Assembly (NCBI GenBank): GCA_030744435.1
Contig: JASLQO010000027.1
Location: forward strand, 1 to 58,898
Direction of reading: 5' to 3'
Source: JASLQO01 sp002327525
GTDB lineage: Bacteria > Pseudomonadota > Gammaproteobacteria > Pseudomonadales > Azotimanducaceae
Length of the DNA stretch: 58,898 nucleotides
Under the pieces are notes generated by a model that saw nothing but the letters and a program-made list of their open reading frames with translations, had not been told where the DNA came from and made no database searches. A program made the position numbers and the translations under genes. This document shows positions 25,983 to 34,485 of this stretch, one piece after another (positions within the stretch are counted from its first letter, which is position 1; each line of letters opens with the position of its first letter).

Positions 25983-26765
25983 TCAGGACTTCAGACAGGT
26001 GGTCGTGGATACTCCGACGGCGATGAGACTGGAACCACACCACACTTCCAGCGAGGTGGCGGCAAGCCCGCCCGTCACGCCCTCGAGACGACAATTGGAA
26101 ATCAGGTGATCTGCATCCGCGTTTTTCCCCGTGAAACGAAGTGAGATGTCGGGGTTCGGCATTGCTAATGGCATGCCTTTCAGTGCACCTGCGACCGGCG
26201 GGCCCACGGAGATGTCCGCCGCAATACATGCCGCCTCGGCCATCGCGGCGTTATCGTCCCAGATGATTCGCGTTCCGGTCGCGATGCCGTCACCCGTACC
26301 CATCATGCGCGGTGAAAAGGTATCGATCAGCGGAATACGGCGATGACCAGGAGGCTGGCGCCACTCTCTCGCCTGTTCATAGCTCTTGAAGCCCTGCGGT
26401 GCGTCCCGGGTTCCGTCTCTGTCGACTTCGGCCAGCACATCTGCCGCCACCATCGACACCGTACCGCGTGTCGCGAGTTTCCCTTCCGGGGTAGACACAT
26501 CGACGCTTACCGTCGTCAATGTACGCCCCTGATTCAGTACCGTTGGCACTACACGCGCAAGCCCGGGAGCGAAACTGCGAATGAATCTGGCGTCGATACC
26601 GGCCGGAACGCGATCCGGAGCCACCGAACGCGCAGCGAAAACACACAAAGCTGCCAACACACCGCCATTGGTGCCGCCAAAGCCGCCATTGAGTTCCTCC
26701 ATGAGATCGAACTGCCACCCGCCATCCTCGTGCGGGGTTCCATTGATGCGTTGCGCGAAGTTCAT
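25983..26765 (-). CDS. double-hotdog acyl-CoA thioesterase family protein
   Basis: This is a 260-residue protein of the TesB-like thioesterase group. The ATG at 26765 follows GGGGGAATCGTC; the upstream frame is non-coding. The first hotdog carries ELNGGFGGTNGGVLAALCVF near 28-47. Then comes RFIRSFAPGLARVVPTVLNQ with the GRTLTTVSVDVSTPEGKLAT strand pair. The second hotdog covers about 150-255. Such proteins hydrolyse acyl-CoAs or act as scaffold partners in fatty-acid and sterol degradation. It is separated by about 130 bases from the monooxygenase gene on the same strand and may be cotranscribed with it. Confidence 0.75.
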   Translation of the reverse strand: MNFAQRINGTPHEDGGWQFDLMEELNGGFGGTNGGVLAALCVFAARSVAPDRVPAGIDARFIRSFAPGLARVVPTVLNQGRTLTTVSVDVSTPEGKLATRGTVSMVAADVLAEVDRDGTRDAPQGFKSYEQAREWRQPPGHRRIPLIDTFSPRMMGTGDGIATGTRIIWDDNAAMAEAACIAADISVGPPVAGALKGMPLAMPNPDISLRFTGKNADADHLISNCRLEGVTGGLAATSLEVWCGSSLIAVGVSTTTCLKS

Positions 26766-26892
26766 GACGATTCCCCCTGGATGTGTGTATCTCAAGCGAA
26801 GGTGGCTTTCACCTGACTGAGAACCACGGCGCCGTTCTGCTTTTTCGACCTGAACAATCGCCCACACGCGTGGCCTGCAACACGATACAGGG

Positions 26893-28353
26893 TTAACCCG
26901 TGTGAAAGTCCTCGAGTCGTGGTTCGGACAATTCTTCTTCGAACCGGGCGAAAGTCCACGGCCAGCTCGCCACGTTTCCGAACCGGTCGAAATACCAGCT
27001 CTGGCATCCCGACATCCAAATCGTTCCGGTCATTTCGCGTTTCAGCATCTCGTTGAATTCGGCCGTGACCCCGGGTTTGGGATTCACTTCGGCGAGCACA
27101 CCGTCACGGATCAGGCCTATCAGCTTTTCGACATAGGCGAACTGTGTCTCGGCGGTCAACAGGTACGAGAAGTTGCCGATGGGACTGTTCGGCCCGCCAA
27201 GGAAAAACAGGTTGGGAAACCCGGGCACACAAATGGTCTTGTACGCGTAATTGCCCTGGGACCATGCCTGCTCGAGCGTCGCTCCGTTCAAACCCAGCAC
27301 CTCGCAGCTGCCCAGGAACCGATGCGGATCGAAGCCGGTAGCTAGAATCAGCACGTCGAGTTCGTGCAACCGTCCATCTGAGGATCGCACCCCTCCCGAT
27401 TCGATCCTCTGGATACTCTCGGTGACCACCTCCGCGTTGGACTTGCAGATAGCCGGATAGAACAGGTCCGAGACGATCAGCCGCTTACAACCGGCAGAGT
27501 AGTCCGGCGTCAGCTTCGCCCTCAACTCCGGATCCGACACGTTCTCATCGAGATTCTGCTGACAACCGTTCTGCATGGCGGTCAACGCGTCATCGTTCTT
27601 GCCCACGACCGCTGCCGCAAAACCGTGATTTAACGTCTGCGCCAGGGCGTCGTAGTCGCGCTGCATGTCCTCGGGATGCTCCCGATAGCGGTCCTTCTGT
27701 TCATCTGTATAAAACGGATTGGGTGCAGCCAGCACCCATTGGGGCGTTCTCTGGAACAACGTCAGTTTTTCCACATCATCGATCACCGCACCGACGATCT
27801 GTACGGCCGTGGATCCCGTGCCGATGATGCCGATTCGCTTGTCGTCCAGCGACACGTCATGGTTCCAGCGTGCGCTGTGAAAGCAAGCACCCCCGAAGCT
27901 GTCCAGTCCCTCGATGTCCGGGTAGACGGGGTGCTGCAGAATGCCCACCGCGCTGATCACGACATCGAACTTGCCCTGATCGCCTTGCGTCGTGGTCACT
28001 CGCCAGTGTCCCGACGTGTATTCCAGCCGCGTTACCTCACTGCCGTAGGTCATCATCTCTTCGGCATCGTTGTCCTCGGCGACCTTACGGACATAGTCGT
28101 ATATTTCCGAGCCGGGGGAGAAGGTGCGACTCCAGTCGGGATTGGGAGCAAAGGAGTATCGGTACAGGTGCGAAGGGACATCACAGATCAGTCCCGGATA
28201 GGTATTGTCGCGCCAGGTGCCTCCGAGATCGTTTTCCTTCTCGAATACGCGAACCTGCTCTACCCCGGCACCGCGCAGTTTGATCGCCGCCATGAGCCCG
28301 CCCGCGCCCGCACCGATGATCGCAACCCTGAATTGTCCCTCTCTGTCTTTCAC
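26893..28353 (-). CDS. FAD-dependent Baeyer-Villiger-type monooxygenase
   Basis: This is a 486-residue class B flavoprotein monooxygenase that uses NADPH and O2 to insert oxygen next to a ketone or to oxidise a soft nucleophile. It has the FAD Rossmann motif VAIIGAGAGGLMAA near residue 9, the fingerprint FGGACFHSARWNHD (F-x-G-x3-H-x3-W/P) near 153, and the NADPH Rossmann motif IGIIGTGSTAVQIV. It also has the C-terminal motif LILATGFDPHRFLG. I take the GTG at 28353, nine bases after GGAGG; an in-frame GTG six bases earlier is too close to that site. Operator copy B lies 53 bases upstream, so MarR control is likely. It is divergent from an LLM oxidoreductase. Confidence 0.85.
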   Translation of the reverse strand: MKDREGQFRVAIIGAGAGGLMAAIKLRGAGVEQVRVFEKENDLGGTWRDNTYPGLICDVPSHLYRYSFAPNPDWSRTFSPGSEIYDYVRKVAEDNDAEEMMTYGSEVTRLEYTSGHWRVTTTQGDQGKFDVVISAVGILQHPVYPDIEGLDSFGGACFHSARWNHDVSLDDKRIGIIGTGSTAVQIVGAVIDDVEKLTLFQRTPQWVLAAPNPFYTDEQKDRYREHPEDMQRDYDALAQTLNHGFAAAVVGKNDDALTAMQNGCQQNLDENVSDPELRAKLTPDYSAGCKRLIVSDLFYPAICKSNAEVVTESIQRIESGGVRSSDGRLHELDVLILATGFDPHRFLGSCEVLGLNGATLEQAWSQGNYAYKTICVPGFPNLFFLGGPNSPIGNFSYLLTAETQFAYVEKLIGLIRDGVLAEVNPKPGVTAEFNEMLKREMTGTIWMSGCQSWYFDRFGNVASWPWTFARFEEELSEPRLEDFHTG

Positions 28354-28405
28354 ATCCACCGCCCTCCTGCACGTGATTGATGCCCAGGGTAGACACGCTC
28401 GCTAC

Positions 28406-28433
28406 GCATATAGTAATTATGCGTACTATTAGG
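28406..28433. promoter_or_regulatory. palindromic operator, copy B (monooxygenase promoter)
   Basis: GCATATAGTAATTA (28406-28419) followed by TGCGTACTATTAGG (28420-28433) aligns base for base with operator A over most positions, including CATATAGTA and TGCGTA. It lies 53 bases before the monooxygenase start. Confidence 0.6.
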
Positions 28434-28650
28434 ATCAACGCTTTTCACAGGGCAACGCTTCGCGTGCACACCATATATGGCCGGTTGGTTCACCCGGGAA
28501 CATCGCTCCGGGCTTCATCCAGCTCGATAGCGACTATCCGGGCAATGCGCGTCGGCTTGAATGCACGTCCCGAAAAATCGGTACAGGGCTCTTTCGGTGT
28601 TGCGCTACCGTTTTGCATCCCAGGGTCGTCCCCATACTCCCGGCATATGG

Positions 28651-28678
28651 ACTTATAGTACTCGTGTGTATAGTAAGA
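28651..28678. promoter_or_regulatory. palindromic operator, copy C (LLM oxidoreductase promoter)
   Basis: ACTTATAGTACTCG (28651-28664) then TGTGTATAGTAAGA (28665-28678) matches operator A at TATAGTACTC and TGxGTAT. Arms ACTTATAGTAC and GTATAGTAAGA are imperfect inverted repeats. It lies 60 bases before the LLM gene. Confidence 0.6.
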
Positions 28679-28737
28679 CTAAGCGTCATTTACCCGGACC
28701 GGTACGGTGCGGTCGGCCCAGGCCCCGGAGAGCACAT

Positions 28738-29772
28738 ATGCAATTCGATTTGATGACCGGAAGCAGCAGCTGGGAAAAGACTGCTGAACTGGCAATGCAA
28801 TTGGAGAAGGCCGGATTCTCCGGAATGCTCTTCACGGAGAGCGACCAGGTGCCATGGATGATGATAGCTGCCGCGGCAACCGCGGCGCCAACACTTGAGT
28901 TCACCACCGGCATCGCGGTGGCCCTCCCCCGCAGCCCCATGATCTCGGCGCAGATCGCCTGGGAACTTGCACACAACACAGGTGGGCGTTTTCGTCTCGG
29001 TCTCGGTTCCCAGGTTCGCGGTCATGTAGAACGGCGTTATGGAGCGACCTGGGACAAACCCGCGCCCCAGATGCGCGACTACGTGCAGGCCTTCAAAGCT
29101 TGTATTCGCGCCTTCCGCCGGGAAGAGAAACTTCATCACGAGGGCCCTTACTACCAGCTCTCACTGTTGCCGGAACAATGGTCCCCGCCTCGACATGAGT
29201 ACGAGGACATCAAGATTGATATTTCCGCTGTTGGTCCTTACATGTGCCGCGTGGCGGGCGAGCTGTGTGACGGGGTACACGTTCATCCCATGCATTCCAT
29301 GCACTACATCAACAACCGCCTACTTCCCGAAATCGAGAGGGGCGCGGCGCTTACCGGCAGAAGCGCGGGTGATGTCGACCTTATGGTTCCCGTCTTTACG
29401 GTGCCTGGAGACAGCCCCGAGGAGCGCGAGCCGATGATCGCTCGCACACGAACCCAGATCGCGTTCTACGGCTCAACACCAAACTACGCCTTTCAGTTTG
29501 ACGATCTCGGTTTTTCGGGAACTACCGCCAGGCTGCGCGAGTTGATGAAAAAGGGAGATCTGCAAGCACTGGCAAATACCATCACAGACGAGATGCTGGA
29601 GCACTTCGCCCTGGTGGCAAGATGGGACGACATGGCCGATGCACTGAACGCTCGCTACGCAGGCGTTGCAAGTCGCGTCGTCACTTATCTGGCGAGCGCG
29701 GACATTCGCCAAAACCCAAACAACCTGGCGAAGTGGGGCGAGATCTCACGCGCGCTCACAGGAACTTCGTAA
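28738..29772 (+). CDS. LLM-class (luciferase-like) flavin-dependent oxidoreductase
   Basis: This is a 344-residue TIM-barrel enzyme of the bacterial luciferase-like superfamily, using FMNH2 or F420. The ATG at 28738 has GGAG eight bases upstream, although the frame is open to 28561. Family features are MQFDLMTGSSSWEKTAELAM, LEKAGFSGMLFTESDQVPWM, EFTTGIAVALPRSPMISAQI and GRFRLGLGSQVRGHVERRYG near 82-101. Its pairing with a Baeyer-Villiger monooxygenase under the same operator suggests cooperation in ring or side-chain oxidation. Whether it binds F420 or FMN cannot be decided by eye. Confidence 0.82.
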   Translation: MQFDLMTGSSSWEKTAELAMQLEKAGFSGMLFTESDQVPWMMIAAAATAAPTLEFTTGIAVALPRSPMISAQIAWELAHNTGGRFRLGLGSQVRGHVERRYGATWDKPAPQMRDYVQAFKACIRAFRREEKLHHEGPYYQLSLLPEQWSPPRHEYEDIKIDISAVGPYMCRVAGELCDGVHVHPMHSMHYINNRLLPEIERGAALTGRSAGDVDLMVPVFTVPGDSPEEREPMIARTRTQIAFYGSTPNYAFQFDDLGFSGTTARLRELMKKGDLQALANTITDEMLEHFALVARWDDMADALNARYAGVASRVVTYLASADIRQNPNNLAKWGEISRALTGTS

Positions 29773-29811
29773 CGGAGGGACTCCCGCTGTTCAGACTCGA
29801 ACGTGGCCGGC

Positions 29812-29840
29812 CGTGGGCGGGACCAGTGGTTCAGCCCACG
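29812..29840. terminator. hairpin between convergent genes
   Basis: CGTGGGC (29812-29818) pairs perfectly with GCCCACG (29834-29840) across a 15-base loop, directly after the GH4 stop codon (minus) and 40 bases after the LLM stop (plus). There is no T-run, so an intrinsic terminator is only a possibility. Confidence 0.3.
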
Positions 29841-29842
29841 CG

Positions 29843-31249
29843 CTAACGGAGATACCCGAGGTAGTCGGACTGCTGCGAGATCATCACGTCGAGTAGCTCC
29901 ACGGCGGCCTCGACTTTATCGACCACCGGATCGACTAGAAGCGCCTGCAACGCAAGCGCTTTCGACTGCTGAATGATCGCCTCGGCCGTGAGGTCGTGCA
30001 CCGCGATCTGGTTGCACAGCAGGCCGGCGAAACCCCGGGGTATGGCATCAAGCGAGATACCATGCACCCCCTTGCCATCGACCCAGGCCGGAACCTCCAC
30101 CACCATGAACTCCGGCAGCTGCGCGATCAGCCCGCGGTTCGGCACGTTGACTGCCGCCTCTTCATAGCCTTTGTCGGCGAGCACTCCCTCGATGATGCAC
30201 ACCAGCCGCTCGGACCGGGTGCGCTTGATCTCGGGTTCTCCGTTTTGAATCCATTTCTTGTAGTAGATGTAGAACTCCAGAATGCCCTTGTGATCGGCGA
30301 CGTCATACGCCCACTGCAGGTACTCGCCGATATGACTGTCAGTCGTGATCGGCAACACGCCAAAACGATCCAGCAGGATCTTGAACGCGCCGCGCTCTGC
30401 CCACACGCGGGCTTCCTCACGCAGCGCAGGCCCGCTGCTCAGCGTCGACCCGGCCTCGGTCTCGAATAGTTCCTTCATTATGCTGCCCAGATCAGGCAGG
30501 TTCTGGAAGTAGGCGGGAGCCCGTTCGAGGATCTCGGACATCGCATCCTTGCCGGTGTCTGTGTAGCTCGCCTCGACGAGCACGCTGAAGTGATTCAACC
30601 CACCGGCACGAAAGTCTATGTTCGATATCGGCGTCTCGAGGATCAGAGGCAGATGCTGATAGAGCGATGCAATTTCGTGACACAGTCCCACGAAATTGAG
30701 GTTTGGAAAGCGACGATGAACGGTGGTGCAAATGCGGCTCATCGGATTGCTGTAGTTAAATACCCAAGCGTCCGGACAAATCTGCTCGATATCGGCGCAG
30801 ATCTCGAGAATCGGCGGAATCACGCGCAGCGCGTGAAACAGTCCCCCTGCCCCGCCATTCTCACCAAACACCTGACGGATCCCATACTGCTGCGCAATCG
30901 TACGGTCCTGCTCCCACAACGCAAATCGATCGCCGACCTCGATGGAAATGACGCAGAAGTCGGCCCCTTGCAGCGCTTCGGGACGCGACATCGTCGACGC
31001 GAGAGTGGCACTAATACCGTTATCGCGAATGAATGCCTCACCGGCTGCCTGCACCCGTTCCAGCGCAACAGAGTCGATGTCGTGAAGCACGATGTGGGCT
31101 CCGGTGAGGACCTCGCTCTGAAAAAGATCCCCGAGCATGTCGAAGCCGAACTGTGCGCTTCCGGCGCCGATCAGAACGATGCGAGTGGCAATAATGTCTC
31201 TCCTGGGCGGATGCTGCGCGAAGTCTTCGATCGTAACAGCTGCACGCAT
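29843..31249 (-). CDS. glycoside hydrolase family 4 protein
   Basis: This is an NAD- and metal-dependent glycosidase of family GH4 (alpha-galactosidase / alpha-glucosidase / 6-phospho-glycosidase type), up to 468 residues. It has TRIVLIGAGSAQFGFDMLGD at the NAD loop, FVVIS-type strand CVISIEVGDR, VFNYSNPMSRICTTVHRRFP, the metal-site GLCHEIA (Cys, His) and RAGGLNHFSVLVE (His). The first 20 residues before TRIVLIG are unlike the family. A strong AGGAGAG site precedes two ATT codons at 31195-31190, so translation may begin at ATT. The ATG at 31249, used for these coordinates, has no clear ribosome site. Its substrate is unknown. Confidence 0.78.
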   Translation of the reverse strand: MRAAVTIEDFAQHPPRRDIIATRIVLIGAGSAQFGFDMLGDLFQSEVLTGAHIVLHDIDSVALERVQAAGEAFIRDNGISATLASTMSRPEALQGADFCVISIEVGDRFALWEQDRTIAQQYGIRQVFGENGGAGGLFHALRVIPPILEICADIEQICPDAWVFNYSNPMSRICTTVHRRFPNLNFVGLCHEIASLYQHLPLILETPISNIDFRAGGLNHFSVLVEASYTDTGKDAMSEILERAPAYFQNLPDLGSIMKELFETEAGSTLSSGPALREEARVWAERGAFKILLDRFGVLPITTDSHIGEYLQWAYDVADHKGILEFYIYYKKWIQNGEPEIKRTRSERLVCIIEGVLADKGYEEAAVNVPNRGLIAQLPEFMVVEVPAWVDGKGVHGISLDAIPRGFAGLLCNQIAVHDLTAEAIIQQSKALALQALLVDPVVDKVEAAVELLDVMISQQSDYLGYLR

Positions 31250-31591
31250 TCAATGGCGACGAAGAGCAGTTCAATCAACTCCGTATCGTTGCCGCGCTCG
31301 AACCTATGACGCCTGTTTGCCGTGAACTCGACACGGCAACTCCAATCGAGCCGGCCTGCCTGGCCCCAGTTTTCACTTCTTTTTGCGCGTTTCTGCTCGA
31401 AAGCGTGTCAAAAGCGAAAACCCGTTCTGGTGGTCGCCCGATAATCGCGTATCTTTGAAACGGGTAGCGGCCCTTGGCACCTTTCACTCACCGCACAACG
31501 GTTCTCTTTACGAACAGGGTAGATGAACACGATACTGAAGCCACTCGGTAGTATGGTGAACGAGGATTCAACGGCAGTTAGAAATACAGGC
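31250..31591. other. gene-free divergent region
   Basis: These 342 bases separate the GH4 gene (minus) from the DUF35 gene (plus). I see no gene, no convincing hairpin and no copy of either palindromic operator. Confidence 0.4.
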
Positions 31592-32047
31592 ATGGCGGAC
31601 AAATCAAAAATACCAGTTCCGAAAGCGACACCGGAGACACAACACTTCTGGGATGGAACGAAAGCCGGCGTGCTGCGTCTGCAACGATGTTGTGAGTGTT
31701 CGCAGATCTACTTTCCTCCCCGGCCGTTCTGTCCAGCCTGCGTATCGCGCGACGTGGAGGTGTTCGATGCCTGCGGCCGCGCATTTTTGTACAGCTATGT
31801 GATCAACCAGCGCCCCCACCCTGCCTTCGATGGTCCCTACTCCATCGCCGTGGTAGAACTCGAGGAAGGCCCGCGCATGATGACCAACATCGTTGGCGTG
31901 GAGCAAACCCCGCAGGCCCTGAAGCTGGACATGCCTCTCGTGGTGACCTTCGAGCCTCTTAACGAGGATATCAGCCTGCCGTACTTTCAACCCGCCGAGC
32001 AACCCGTGGAGCAGTCCAGTAAACAGCATGCGGGAGGCGGCCGATGA
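31592..32047 (+). CDS. DUF35 / Zn-ribbon OB-fold protein (thiolase partner)
   Basis: This is a 151-residue protein with the DUF35 layout. A helical FWDGTKAGVLRLQRC segment leads to a rubredoxin-like Zn ribbon (CCEC ... FCPAC, near residues 30-52), followed by an OB-fold (FLYSYVINQRPHPAFDGPYS, VVELEEGPRMMTNIVG). The ATG at 31592 fits homologues. Its stop overlaps the thiolase ATG (ATGA). DUF35 proteins form obligate complexes with SCP2/Ltp2-type thiolases, for example in steroid side-chain cleavage or acetoacetyl-CoA formation, so the two form one enzyme. Confidence 0.85.
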   Translation: MADKSKIPVPKATPETQHFWDGTKAGVLRLQRCCECSQIYFPPRPFCPACVSRDVEVFDACGRAFLYSYVINQRPHPAFDGPYSIAVVELEEGPRMMTNIVGVEQTPQALKLDMPLVVTFEPLNEDISLPYFQPAEQPVEQSSKQHAGGGR

Positions 32048-33198
32048 AACCCTCCTCCATCGCCATCGTGGGCGCGGCCGAAACCACCGAACTCGGCAGG
32101 ATTCCCGGCATGAGCCAGATTCAGCTACACGCCGATGCAGCCATCAACACCATGCACGATGCAGGATTGAAGCCCTCGGATATCGACGGGATCGCCACCG
32201 CCGGTGAATCACCGGTCGCCATCGCCCACTACCTCGGCATCACGCCGAAGTGGACGGACGGTACCCAGGTAGGTGGCTGCTCGTTCATGCTGCACGTACG
32301 CCACGCAGCCGCCGCCATCAACGAGGGCTTGTGCGATACGGTGCTGATCACGCACGGAGAGAGCGGCCGTTCCGGCATCGGACGCGGCCCGTGGAACACG
32401 GCCAGCGCCAGCCTGCAAGGTCAGTTCGAGAGCCCCTACTGCAGCATGGGGCCACCCACCACCTTCACCATACCCGTATTACGCTACCTGAAAGACACCG
32501 ATACCACGCTTGAACAGCTCGCATCCGTTGCCGTGGTGCAACGCGAGTGGGCCGGACTCAACCCCCGCGCCTCACAGCGCGATCCGATCACCGTGGACGA
32601 CGTATTGGGCGATCGCATGATCGCGTACCCCTTCACCAAGACCATGTGCTGCCTCGTCACTGACGGCGGTGGTGCACTGATTCTCACCAACGCACAACGA
32701 GCAGAGAATTTCCCGAACAAACCGGTCTACATCGTTGGCACCGGAGAAAGTTCCGAAACACCCATGATCAGCCAGATGCAGGACATGACCACATCGAAGG
32801 CTTTCCGTGTCTCTGGCCAGCAGGCGTTCACCGAGGCGGGCATCACCCACAATGAGGTGGATCACGTGATGATATACGACGCCTTTGCCCATCTGCCGAT
32901 CTACGGGCTCGAGGATCTCGGATTTTGCGGACGTGGCGAAGCCGGTGCCTTCATCTCCGAACGCAACACCGCACCCGGCGGCCGTTTACCCCTCAACACC
33001 AATGGTGGTGGCCTGAGCTTCATGCACTCCGGTATGTATGGCATGTACGCGCTGCAGGAGAGCGTGCGCCAGATGCGCGGCACCGCACCCGCGCAAGTAC
33101 CGGAGGCGCAGATATCCGTCTGCCATGGCGTCGGCGGTATGTTCGGAGCAAGCGGCACGGTCATCGTGTCCAACCAGAAAGCAGGACAACGCGGATAG
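32044..33198 (+). CDS. thiolase-family protein (SCP2/Ltp2-type acetyltransferase or retro-aldolase)
   Basis: This is a 384-residue thiolase-fold protein. It opens SIAIVGAAETTELGRIPGMS, has GGCSFMLHVRHAAAAINEGL where thiolases place the nucleophile region, and a YDAFAHLPIYGLEDLGF segment. It ends with CHGVGGMFGASGT, the C-terminal loop of the lipid-transfer-protein thiolases. Coupling to a DUF35 partner is typical of Ltp2 aldolases and of non-decarboxylating acyl-CoA thiolases. It heads into an SDR and a MaoC-like gene, both broken, so this was a beta-oxidation-like operon. Confidence 0.85.
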   Translation: MKPSSIAIVGAAETTELGRIPGMSQIQLHADAAINTMHDAGLKPSDIDGIATAGESPVAIAHYLGITPKWTDGTQVGGCSFMLHVRHAAAAINEGLCDTVLITHGESGRSGIGRGPWNTASASLQGQFESPYCSMGPPTTFTIPVLRYLKDTDTTLEQLASVAVVQREWAGLNPRASQRDPITVDDVLGDRMIAYPFTKTMCCLVTDGGGALILTNAQRAENFPNKPVYIVGTGESSETPMISQMQDMTTSKAFRVSGQQAFTEAGITHNEVDHVMIYDAFAHLPIYGLEDLGFCGRGEAGAFISERNTAPGGRLPLNTNGGGLSFMHSGMYGMYALQESVRQMRGTAPAQVPEAQISVCHGVGGMFGASGTVIVSNQKAGQRG

Positions 33199-33267
33199 AG
33201 ACAGACCTCGAGGAAGAACCATGTGGATCTCCCTCCATGAAGCCTGCATAAAAGGAGAGAAACGAAG

Positions 33268-34164
33268 ATGAGTGAATTCAAGGACAAAGTAGTCGTCATA
33301 ACAGGCGCCGGCGGCGGTCTCGGTAAGGAACACGCACTGTAGTTTGCAAAGCGCGGTGCGAAGGTGGTGGTCAACGACCTCGGCGGCAGCGGCGACGGCC
33401 GCGGTGCGAGTGACATGGCCGATGCCGTTGTTGCACAGATACGCGACGCCGGTGGTATCGCCATCGCCAACAAAGCATCGGTATCCGATCGTACGGGCGC
33501 GAAATCCATCATCGACGACGCAGTCGCCGAATTCGGTACCGTGGACATCCTGGTCAATAACGCGGGCATCCTGCGCGACAAGAGCTTCAAGAACCTGGAT
33601 CTCGACGATTGGGTCATCGTGATGGACGTACATCTAAACGGTACGGCCTACGTCACCCATGCCGCCTGGCCGATCATGTACGAGAAAAACTACGGCCGCA
33701 TCGTGATGACCAGCTCCACCTCCGGCATCTACGGCAACTTCGGCCAGGCCAACTATGGTGCGGCCAAGATGGGCATGCTGGGACTGATCAACGTACTGGC
33801 GATCGAGGGCGTCTCGAAGAACATTCGCGTCAACGGGCTGGCGCCGGGGGCAGAAACCCGGCTGATCGGCACCATCCCCGGTCGCGATGTAGACCCCGAG
33901 AATCCCCGCCCCGAAGCGCACCCGAAACTCGTGACTCCCGCGGTGCTGCTGATGTGCAGCGCGGATGCTCCGACCGGAAAGATCATCCAGGCAAGCGGCG
34001 GGCGTTTCTCGACCTGCGCGATCTTCAACAACGAGGATATCGAACTCGGCCTTGATGTTACCTATGAGGACCTGGAAGCGCGCAAGGAGCAACTGCTCGA
34101 TATGGGTTCCGCCCAGGAAGGCTGGGGTTGGCGCCGCAAGATGATGGCCGAACGCGAAAAGTAG
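33268..34164 (+). pseudogene. SDR-family (3R)-hydroxyacyl-CoA dehydrogenase (MFE-2 type) with internal TAG
   Basis: The reading frame from ATG 33268, with ribosome site AAGGAGAG, encodes a normal SDR of 298 residues except for a TAG at 33340-33342, codon 25. It reads KVVVITGAGGGLGKEHAL, stop, FAKRGAKVVVNDLGG, then VDILVNNAGILRDKSF, the TSSTSGIYGNFGQANYGAAK catalytic YxxxK and NIRVNGLAPGAETRL. Homologues of this multifunctional-enzyme type usually have a charged residue such as Glu there, so a GAG-to-TAG change is likely. Internal starts such as the GTG near 33364 would delete the glycine-rich NAD loop. It could be rescued only by a suppressor tRNA or by the stop being a sequencing error. Confidence 0.8.
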
Positions 34165-34485
34165 TCCCGACAGTCGGCCATCCGGAATCGAAGACCGCCA
34201 TTGAAATGGTTCTACATTTGATGCGTTCGGTGCTCAACCAGCGCTCACTGCAGCGTGCTCTCGGGAGTTTCGACTTCCTGTTGCGCCAGAGCGCTGATGC
34301 GCTGATTCGCGAACTGCCGGGGATGGCGCGCGCGCACCTGCAGATCGGCAGTTAGAAGCGGTCTCGAAAAGAGACCGCCCGCACGCAATCGGTCTCAGCA
34401 GCAGGTGCAACACGCCAAATTGAGTCCGCCTTAGCTTTCGATTAGGGTTATTCGCAGGGCTCAAACACCACCCGAGGGAGGCATC
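34165..34485. other. gene-free stretch with short ORF and hairpin
   Basis: A 49-codon frame (34206-34355, plus strand) ends in RQSADALIRELPGMARAHLQ and looks mildly coding, but I do not recognise it. Just after it, GCGGTCTC (34358-34365) and GAGACCGC (34371-34378) form a perfect 8-bp stem with a GAAAA loop and no T-run. Confidence 0.35.

Larger units (their letters stand above)
28354..28737. other. divergent regulatory region with two operators
   Basis: This 384-base region separates the monooxygenase (minus) from the LLM oxidoreductase (plus). Apart from operator copies B and C and the ribosome site GGAGAGCAC before 28738, no coding sequence is recognised. Confidence 0.5.

Noticed and set aside
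34358..34378. Perfect 8-bp hairpin as an intrinsic terminator of the SDR operon.
   Set aside because: There is no T-run on either side; it may affect mRNA stability, but termination cannot be claimed.
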